From assembly GCA_024220525.1 (NCBI GenBank), contig JAMYWO010000067.1:59636-80589 (forward strand): DNA of 20,954 nucleotides, read 5' to 3'. The stretch comes from Cochliopodium minus (lineage: Eukaryota > Discosea > Himatismenida > Cochliopodiidae). How positions within the stretch are numbered: position 1 is the first letter of the stretch; each line of letters begins with the position of its first letter. Shown here one piece after another: positions 8,105 through 16,700 of this stretch. The notes under the pieces are model-generated. The model was not told the origin of the DNA. It saw nothing but the letters and a program-made list of their open reading frames with translations, and did not search any database. The position numbers and the translations under genes are program-made.

Positions 8105-10584
8105 TTAAATGTTATTCATTTCATTGTCAGATTGTTTAAAATTTTTCCAGTTGGTCTGATTTTCGAAAGACTTGTTTTCGTTAAAATTATTAGGAGTTGT
8201 TGATGAAATAAATTTGTTAGTTTCCTGTTTTGAGTTTCTCCTTTTGATTACAATCGAAACAAAAATTAAGAAAAACAAAAACAAAGGAATTCCTATTGAA
8301 AGGCCTATTATCAAACCTAATTCTTTTCCGCACTTTAAATTGAATTTAAGTGAAACTGAGAGACTGTTAAGTTGATTGTTTACAGTTTTCTGATATGTAT
8401 CACATTTGGAATTTTTAAAATTGGATGTTATTATTATTTGAGAATCGTTGATTGTTGTTTTGTTGGTACAGTTATATTTAATTAATAAAAAGGAAATCTC
8501 AGTAATGTTAGGTCTACTATTAATATTAATAAATAAATTTCCAATTGCATTGAAACAACCATCTATCTCTAAAAAAAAACCATATGGATCATTAAAGGTT
8601 AAAGAATTAACTTCGAGATCTCCCGAGAAAAACAGAGAAGAGTTCACATCAATGGGGTCTTTTATAATGATTGTGTTTGAAGTTTCGTTTGAAAAAGTAT
8701 AAATCCAATAATTTGAGAGAAGAGTACAAGATACATTCAATTGATTTTGGTCAAAATAAGGTACTTTTGTTGAGCATTTTTCACAATTTTGTACGTCATA
8801 AACACATTGAATAGGAATCTTGGTTGAGGGTAAAAATGATGAAGATGTTGATGGAGTTGTAGTGGAAGGTATCAATGTGGATGGGATCAAAGTTGAAGGA
8901 ATTAAAGTGGATGGGGTCAATGTGGATGGAAGAAATGTGCTTAGGTCAGTTGTCTATATTTCCAGTTACAAATTTAAAGCATTATTTTAAAAATAATTTT
9001 TTAATTACCCAATCTTGCAAACATGTGGAATTTTCAGCATAAATTTGAAACTGTCCGGTGGGAGGGTATTTCTCAAAAAGAGTATCATTGTAGTAAACGA
9101 GAAAGTAATAACCTGTACAAATTCCATCAATAAAAGTATAACTTGATGAATAGTAAACCCCCCATGTAGAATTGGACGTTTCTTTATTAAATTTAAATGT
9201 TACTAAAATTTCAAAATAATAAAAACTAATATTTTATTACCACTCAAAGTCATTTTCACTGGAATTCCAGCAATCACAACTTGTACAGAATTGACCATGA
9301 TAACAGTTGGAGCATATATGACAGCATAATAGGTATAAGAGTTAGAAATGTTAGCATGGTTGAAGACATGAGAAGCTGTAACTATTTTGGGAGGAGTTGC
9401 GTAAGGAGTGGAGTTGGACAGAAGAACAATATCAGTGGTAGCATTATTCATTAACCTATTAAAATCATGAAAAAAATGAAAATTGAAAAAAGAAAATGAA
9501 CCAAGTATTCCCGATGCCTAAATGATAAAAGTTTATTTCTTAGCAAAACAAATAAACAGTTTTACCTCCTTGTTTTAAATTGATATTCATCATATTTTGT
9601 CTAACTCCAGAATGTCCATCAGCAGAGCAATTAACAAACCCATCACAGCTAGCTATAAAATAAAAAAATATTAAAGTGTATTCAATTTAAAAATTTGAAA
9701 ATACTGAAAAGTAAAAAACTGGAATACCGAAATTTCCGTCACACAAATTTGATGTTATTGCACCCACCGGCCAAAATCTTTTCCCATATCCATTGAAACA
9801 GAAATTAATACCACTAGAATAAGCAATTAATTCACCTAAAAAGTAGTTTTTATTTTTTAAAGAATTAAATGTCCAAAATTTTTTTTTTTAAAATAAAAAA
9901 TTAACGTATTTCAGCAAATGGCCCATAATAGTTTAGTGTTCTGACCTCTGGAAGAGTTCCATTACAGTCATTAATTGAATTTTTAGAAAAACAGTTTCTG
10001 GAAAAGAAAAGTAAATCAAATTAAATTAAAAAAAAAAAAATATTAACATGACATCTTCTGTATGGGCTAAATTCAAAATGAGATGGAATTATAAAGAGAT
10101 CAAAATTTTATACCTCTCGTGAGACGGTTAAGATTATAATTCCAATATACTGGATTTATAGGAGGATAATTCGAAACAAGAAATGACTATTAAATATATT
10201 GAGTAAATTTATAATGCTTTAATATTTGATTTGCATGTTACATCATTGAAGGAAGAATCAAGCTTTTGAAAATAAAATAATAAATTCAAATTGAAAATTT
10301 TTATATTACAATGTATGGGATATAGAATGTGCTCCTATAAAATGATGGATCTGTTCTCGCCATGTTCAAAAGCGTAAGCATCACTCTTTCATTGTAAGAT
10401 GGAAATGCAGTTGAATCAATTGATGATGGATTGCCATATCTAAGAGGTGGCTTATTAAAAATTTATTGGAAGATATATATCGATTTGGTTACACTGGAAA
10501 TTGAGAAAATGAAGCCTCATATATTCCGAGCTGATATGTTCGAGACATTAAAATACATAATATCAAGGAGATTGACACCCGCAT
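8105..10584 (-). CDS. CAP/SCP-like domain type I membrane protein, 11 exons
   Basis: Exons, all in phase: 10584-10495, 10450-10310, 10186-10114, 10066-10048, 9997-9906, 9835-9728, 9652-9566, 9517-9502, 9455-9241, 9202-9009, 8953-8105; 627 residues. It starts with a signal peptide (MRVSISLILCILM). The first 210 residues carry motifs of protist and bacterial CAP-superfamily domains: NERVMLTLLNMARTDPSFY, PVYWNYNLNRLTRAH, HTEDV, EVRTLNYYGPFAEI and DGHSGVRQNMMN, then GIGNTW. A beta-rich ectodomain follows, then a Ser/Thr-Pro repeat stalk (353-381), a Cys-containing region with many N-glycosylation sequons, one transmembrane segment (about 557-581, LIIGLSIGIPLFLFFLIF) and a KRR stop-transfer with a 46-residue tail. 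A cell-surface function such as lipid or sterol binding, or protease-like activity, is only suggested by the family. The tiny exons rest on family fit and phase. Confidence 0.75.
8846..8932 (-). repeat. 15-bp coding tandem repeat (Ser-Thr-Leu-Ile-Pro)
   Basis: Consecutive five-codon units encode PSTLT, PSTLI, PSTLI, PSTLI, PSTTT inside the stalk of the CAP-like membrane protein. Pro-Ser-Thr repeats of this kind form extended, often O-glycosylated spacers on surface proteins. The near-identical units suggest recent copy-number change. Confidence 0.8.
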
Positions 10585-10930
10585 GAATACTTTTCAAATT
10601 TTTTTTTTTCATAATTTTTCTTTTTAAAAATAAATTCCATATCGATATCTTTCTCCATTCCTTAAACTAATTGAACAGAATTTACGAATTTGTTGATGGA
10701 TAAAAAGAATACTTGAAGAAGTCAACCATTTACAAGGTCTGGATTCTTGAAAGTGAGTGGGCTGTGACTTCACGGATCCTAAATTTATTTTATTTTTATA
10801 AGTTTGGACTATGAGAGCTTTGACCTCGTGGGATCGAACCCCCAAAGGTTCCTAAATAAAATTTATTTTTTTGAAGTTTGAGAGCTATGAGGCATGGGGT
10901 CGATTCTTAAATTTATTTTTCGAAGTGAGC
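10585..10930. repeat. Diverged tandem repeats between the CAP and LRR genes
   Basis: From about 10747 to 10945, three to four imperfect units of roughly 50-75 bp follow each other. Each has AAGT..GAG, then a GCTnTGA-like core, a G-rich stretch ending GGaTC or GGGGTCGA, and a closing CTAAATTTATTTT. One copy (about 10826-10842) includes GGGATCGAACCCCC, which resembles a tRNA T-arm, but no tRNA cloverleaf can be drawn. The rest (10585-10746) holds no recognisable gene; a 73-codon minus-strand frame at 10624-10845 has no family features. Confidence 0.5.
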
Positions 10931-11110
10931 TTGAAAGAATTTTATGGATAACAACTTTGGAGCGATTGAAATAAAGAAGATAGTTCAGGGTTTACATTTT
11001 TTTTCATATAAATGATAATCTTTGAATATAAATTCATTCAAATTTACTTCCCTCACATTAATTTTTCAATAGCTTATTTAAAATTTCGAATGTATGCAAA
11101 AAAATTAAAC
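10931..11110 (-). pseudogene. Decayed fragment of the neighbouring LRR gene
   Basis: 10951-10990 matches 12421-12460, inside exon 1 of the LRR gene, at 39 of 40 bases. From about 10997 to 11097 the sequence then matches 12709-12810, roughly 85-90% by eye. About 245 bp of the source gene is absent between the two pieces. Same orientation as the intact gene. It is not part of an open frame, so it is a gene relic. Confidence 0.8.
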
Positions 11111-11119
11111 TAAGTATAT

Positions 11120-11400
11120 TCCTAAATAAAAGTTTAATATCGAGCAAAATAAAAATAGTTTTACCTCCTTGTTGTACATTGTTGTTCATCATAGATTGTC
11201 TTACTCCAGAAAATTTCTTAACAAAACCATCACAAGTATGCATAAAAAAATTTATTTAGAATCAAAAGGGGATTTGTAAATTTATTTTTTTTATTTGTCA
11301 AGTTAAAACTGGAATACAAATTTTCAGTTAAAGTATTGAAGATTGAATCAAGCTTTTAAAAGAAATTTTAAGTAAAAATCAAAAAATTCATATTGAAATG
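11120..11400 (-). pseudogene. Decayed fragment of the CAP-like gene
   Basis: Matches exon 7 of the CAP-like gene with its flanking introns. On the minus strand, 11243-11164 encodes TCDGFVKKFSGVRQSMMNNN beside the intact SCDGFVN..SGVRQNMMNIN. The same GGTAAAA donor is present, and intron sequence on both sides also aligns (11125-11163 with 9530-9565). A few bases covering the Cys and His of CSADGH are missing. Further right, 11300-11325 resembles the end of exon 6 (AAAACTGGAATAC) and 11330-11400 resembles intron 2 near 10240-10300 (GAATCAAGCTTTT). Intron retention shows a genomic copy, not a retrocopy. Confidence 0.75.
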
Positions 11401-11493
11401 TTGGAGAGATAACATATTCTAAATCAAATATTTTATTTTATTTTAAAGATTGAAAAAAGAATGATGCTCTTTGTTGTTGGAACAACGGAATTG
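11401..11493. other. Residual intergenic sequence
   Basis: A short A+T-rich stretch between the CAP-like relic and the stop codon of the LRR gene. By position it should hold the 5' end of the duplicated CAP copy, but no signal peptide or exon can be made out. Confidence 0.4.
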
Positions 11494-13146
11494 TTAAATG
11501 TAAAGTAATTGTTCAACTTTTCTTTTTTTAGATGTATTTGTTTCGAAATTCATTTTCATTTGGATCAGAAAATGGATCGAACAATCGTCAAATATTCTGA
11601 AAAGCAAAGGTTTTGGAATTCTCAGGTGTTTTTTGTTAGAAAGAAAAACGTTGAAACAAATCATGAAAGAAGATATTTTCGATTTGAATTCTTCATCAAA
11701 CTCGGAATGTTTTAATTGGCTCCAACATGGTTTCTGGGAAATTCTTTTGTTGATACCCAAATAAAAGTCTATTTTAGCAGATTCATTTTCTATGGGAAAT
11801 ACAGAATAAACGACATTAGTGAGAGAGTGATTATTTATTAATAAGTCACAAACTTTTGGAAAGCAAAGATTGAGTTCCTCAAAATTTAATATTTGAAGGG
11901 TATTGTTTTTTTTCAGGCAATTCAAGCAATAATCTAAAATTTCTTCTTTTACATTATCAGCATTTATCCCAAAATATTTGAGATATTTGTTGTTTTTCAA
12001 AGAATCAAATATTCTTTTTATTTGTTCTTCATTAAAAGAAATATAACTTAGATCAAGATGTTCCCATTTTTTAAAGGTAATCAAACCTGAAATAAATAGC
12101 GAAAAGTTTTCTGATTCAAAGTCATTAGAACTCAAGTCTAAATGTTTGATGGATTCATTTTTTTCGAGACCCTCTTTAAATTCTTCAAAACCAGAATAAT
12201 CAGTTTCATCATTACAATTTTTCAATTCCCTTGAAATAAACATTTCAATAAAAATTAAATATTTCAAATAAAAGTTTTTTTTAAGCTAGCAAGTATTTCA
12301 AAATTATTTTTTTTTTTACAGTTTTTGAAGAGATTTGGTTGAAGACAACATAATGTTCATCTCATTATTTTTTAAGTCTTTGAGGAATGAGCTAACTAGT
12401 TTTAAAGAATTTAAAGAATCACAACTTTGTAGCGATTGAAATAAAGAAGATAGTTCAGGGTTTTCAACAAGAATCAATTTTAAATGAAGTGATTTAATGT
12501 GTTTATTAGGCAGAATTTCCTTGAAAAAACTATCATCTTCTGTTTCTAATAATTGTCCTGTCAAAGTTAAAGAGTTTAAGTTGACATTTTGTTTGAATGC
12601 TTCGCTAATTGGACCAAATTTGGTTTTAAAAATGTCATTGGAGAATGATTTCATGCCAAAGGATGTCAAATATGGATTTTTGCTAAGATGTTGGGAAATT
12701 TTCTCAGACATTTTTTCATCGAAATGATAATCTTTGAATGTTAATTCATTCAACTTTAGTTCCCTCACATTGATTTTTTTCAATATCTCATTTAAAATTT
12801 CATCGTATTTGATTTTTTTTAATGAGTATTGTGCTGGTGCAATAAAGCTTAATTTTTTGATTGACGAATTCAAATTTAATATTCCAGCTAATCTCTCCCA
12901 ATCCCTATTTTCATATCCTATTTTTATTGTTATACAAAGAGTTTGGAGTGATTTTGTATGTTCGAGGTAATCCAATAGAAGGGGGAAATGTGTATCTTTG
13001 GAATTATTGAACTCCATTTTCTTCAATTTATCCAACACTTTCAGTTTCTCAAAATATCTTTTGATTTCCTCATAATACTCAATATTTTTAAATGAATCTG
13101 ATATCTTGACTTGAACTCTTTCCCCTATTTCTATTTCCTTGATCAT
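11494..13146 (-). CDS. Leucine-rich-repeat (RNI-like) protein
   Basis: Exon 1 is 13146-12320 and exon 2 is 12229-11494, joined in phase 2 across a 90-nt intron with a clean GTAAAA donor and TTTCAAG acceptor; 520 residues. The junction reads SLQKLELKNCNDE and restores an LRR strand, which supports the splice. Repeats have the irregular 25-30 residue spacing of the ribonuclease-inhibitor type: SLQTLCITI, SIKKLSFIAP, NLNSLTLTG, HIKSLHLKLI, SLNSLKLVS, SIKHLDLSSNDF, WEHLDLSYISF, YLKYFGI, TLQILNFEEL. There is no signal peptide, transmembrane segment, NACHT or kinase domain, so it is a cytosolic interaction scaffold of unknown partner. The C-terminal part (IPKPLLFRIFDDCS) loosely resembles an F-box-like helix. 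A relic copy lies directly downstream. Confidence 0.75.
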
Positions 13147-13737
13147 TCTATCATATTCATTTCTAATAGTAAACTATTTGTCCATAAAAAATCACATTAA
13201 CAATTAAATTGCTTGAAAAATACCAAGGTTTTATTCATTTTTTTTATTTTAAAGACCATCTCAATAGATTTTATTTTGCAAGAAAAGTAGATGAAGATAA
13301 TATTGAAAAATAAAGGAAGATTTTAAAACTACATTTGGGAAAAGTAGATGATTTTCATTTCTTCAAATTACATAAACTTGGGGAGACCCACTACAATAGA
13401 TTGTTTTTGTCCTGAAAAACAAATCACAAATCTGTTGGAAAGGGAAACATCAAAAAACTTCATTTGGCAAAAGAAGTTGGATTTCAATTCTTCAAGTTGC
13501 AGTTAAACATAGGACTATAAAAGAAAGACTGTTTTTGTGATGAGTGCTGAAAAGAACAAATCACAAATCACAAATCTAGAAATGAAGATGGCAGAAAAAA
13601 AAGGAATAACCAAAATCCAAGTTCAAATGTATGTTTTGATAGAGATATTTATTTTAGATTTCCAATTTGGGAGTTTTTCTAGACAGATTATTTCTTTTAA
13701 AAACATAAAATCATTTTAATTAAAAATTGTAAATAAA
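13147..13737. repeat. Intergenic region with diverged tandem repeats of about 115 bp
   Basis: 13328-13437 and 13446-13570 are two diverged copies of one unit. Both run through CATTTGG.AAAAG, ATTTC..TTCTTCAA.TT, a middle ACTA.AA stretch, GTTTTTGT.. and AACAAATCACAAATCT. A weaker part-copy lies at 13255-13300 (CAATAGATTTTATTTTGC, AAAAGTAGATGA). In the second copy the trinucleotide-rich end is itself doubled. A 60-codon plus-strand frame at 13537-13719 shows no family features and partly overlaps the repeat, so it is not called as a gene. The region must also carry the promoter of the LRR gene. Confidence 0.6.
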
Positions 13738-16700
13738 TTAGAGGTCGATTAGTTTGTGATCGTGGAAATAAGAATAGCCGTGGGTCACTTTGTAACAATC
13801 TTCGCAAATGGGATGTTTACATATAATACATTTAAAAGACGACAGTCGATTGCAATGATTAGAGCAAGTTTGTTGGTTTGTTACTAACAAAAAAAAAATT
13901 TAAAAAATGCAAAAGAAATTTTTAAAAAAATTATTTTCAATAAAAAAAATAAAAAATGTGTTGTTTTTTAAATAAAAAATATTAAAAAAAACCTTTCTCA
14001 TCGGAAATACTTTCTTTAGTTTCGCTTATGGTGTTCTGTTTAAGTTCATAAGTAATATCAGTTTTCTCGCTCAAAAAATTGTTTTTCTCATCAATAATCT
14101 CGTTTATTTCTTCTCTGTTGTTTTTAAAGTTTTCCATTTTATCTTGTTCAAGTTTTGGTTGTTCGCTAAAGTTGTTTTCTGGAACTTTTTCTCCATCCTT
14201 TTCTCCATTCTGTTTCGTTTCGGTTGCTTCATTTTGTTCTTTTATTGTTTCGTTTCCTAATTCCTTTTTATAATAAAAAATTTGTAATGAAATAATTATT
14301 ATTTTTATTTTCATTTTTTTATATTTTATATTTTTTATATTTTTTATATTTTTTATTTTTTTTATTTTTTATTTTTTTTATTTTTTTTATTTTTATTTTT
14401 TATTTTTATTTTTATTTTTACTTTATTTTTATTGTCGTGTTTTGTTGAAATTTCTCTCTCATTTTCTTTGTTGAACATGTTGATGATGGAAGAAGTTGTA
14501 GGAGGGCTGAAGTCGGAGTGACTGAGGTTGAGAGAAGTATTGGATCTCACAGTAAAAAAGGTGTTTTCTTTTGTTGCATTTTTGTAGTTTGGAGATCTTG
14601 ATCTTAAAAAAAAAATAAAAAGTAAAATCATAAAATTAAAAATAAATAAAAAAAAATGATAGATTAATTGAAATTAAAATTAAATAAAATTGAAATTGAA
14701 ATTAAAATTAAACAAAATTTAAATTGAAAATAAAAATAATTAATATTTTAATTGACATGTAAATATCAGTAAATTAACCGTGAAGAGAATAATTTTTAAA
14801 AACAAAATAAATTCATAAAAAAAATTTTTTTTTTTTTTTTTTTACTTGACAGGTCTCTTTGTTTTCTCCACTTCTGTCTTTTCTAAAGGTTTGTTAGCTT
14901 CAGAGGACAACATTTCTTTGAGCTGGGTTTTCTCTTTGCTGGTTAAGAGCACACTGGTGACTCTCATTGGCAATGGGGAGTTGGAATCATCTTTTACAAT
15001 AAAAATGATGAAAAAAAAATAAAAATTAAAAAATAAAAATTAAATTGTTAAAAAATCAGAAAAATAAAAAATAAAAAATAATTGAATTAAAAATATTAAA
15101 ATAAAAATAAATTCAAAATTTAAAAAAAAATAAAATAAAGAAAATAATTAAATTTAAAATTCTAAAAAATTAAAATTAAAAATAAAAAAATGAAAATTGA
15201 ATAAAAAATATTAAAATTAAAAATAAAAGAAATTAAAATTGAATTAAAATAAAAAATAAATTAAAAAATAAAATAAAGAAAATAATTAAATTAAATTTAA
15301 TTATTTTAAATTAAAAATAAAAAATTAAAATTAAAAATAAAAAAATGAAAATTGAATAAAAAATATTAAAATAAAAAATAAAAGATCTTAAAATTGAATT
15401 AAAATAAAAAATATTAAAATAAAAATAATAAAAAATTTATTAAAATGAAAGTGGTTTTACCTTTGGCTAGTCTTTCAATGAGATAGACCGTCTCGTTGAG
15501 AATCAAGGGTAAATATTTGGCCACAAACTCGGTAGGAGGAAAGTGGGGATAAGAAGGATGATTTTTGAATTCTTGGGGATGTTGGTCACTAGGTTTCACC
15601 TTTTTAAATTTTTTATTTAACCATTATTTTCTTTTATTTTATTTTAATTATTTTATTTATTTTTTTTTTAAAATTATGGTCTTTTTTTATTTTATTTTTT
15701 TATTTTTAATAGGTCTTTTTTTATTTTATTTTTTTATTTTTAATAGATTTTTTATTTATTTTTTAATTGATTTTTAAATTATGATCTTTTTTTTATTTTA
15801 TTTTTTGATTTTTAATTCATTTTTTATTTTTTATTTTTTATTTTTTATTAATTTATGATTTTTAATTGATTTTTTTATTTTTTTTTTATTATTTTATTTT
15901 TATCATCATTATTTTTATTATATTTTACACATAGTGATATTTCTTTTGTTTGATAATTGTTTTTTTTCATCAGTGATGTGGAAATGTCTGCCAACGCTTC
16001 CAAAAAGGTCCACTTTTTTTGAAACACAACTGTTTTTTGGGTGATGGGATAATGTTTCGGCAAAATGATTTTGGCCTGATGGAAAAAAAAAATTAAAATT
16101 TAAAATAATTTTAAAATAAAAAAAAAAACTAAAATAAAAAAAAAACTAAAAATTGAAAAAAATAAAAATAAATTTAAATAAAAATAAAATAAAATTTACT
16201 ATAATATGAGTGCTTGATTCCATGTATCCTTGTGTGGTACTTCGGATTAGTTTTGGCTCGCTTTTTACTCTGACAGTTTCTTTGATTGTTCAAAAAAAAA
16301 AGTCAAAAATTTCAAAAAAAAATTTAATTGAAAATAAATTTAAAAAAAATAAAATTAAAAAATAAAAAATTTACCAGAAATTCTCGAATAGTTGTTTTTA
16401 TTTGAAACATTAGGAGATCCCGAATCTTGTTTGGGTTGATTATCCCTGTAAAGTTGTATTGATTTTCCAAGAGTCTCTCTAATTAAAATAAAAATAAAAA
16501 ATGAGAAAAAAAATAATTAAAATAAAAATAATTTCAAAAAAAAATAATTTCAATAAAAAAATAATTTCAATAAAAAAAAATAATATATTAAATTTATTTA
16601 CTTTTCTTCTATATCACTTTGATTATTTTCCTTTTCTTTTTCTTTGATTTCGTTTACTCTTTCTTTAATTTCGTTTTTCCAATCGTCGATAGCTTTTTGG

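Noticed and set aside
10800-10880. tRNA gene suggested by a T-arm-like GGGATCGAACCCCC
   Set aside because: The T stem pairs poorly and no acceptor stem, D arm or anticodon arm can be formed around it on either strand.
13537-13719. Sixty-codon + strand frame beginning MMSAEKNK
   Set aside because: Begins inside a DNA tandem repeat, has no family features and no splice partners.
14362-14421. Lys/Asn-rich extension of RhoGEF exon 16
   Set aside because: It is A-rich intron sequence; the GTAAAA donor at 14421 restores the phase to the next exon, while read-through stops soon after.
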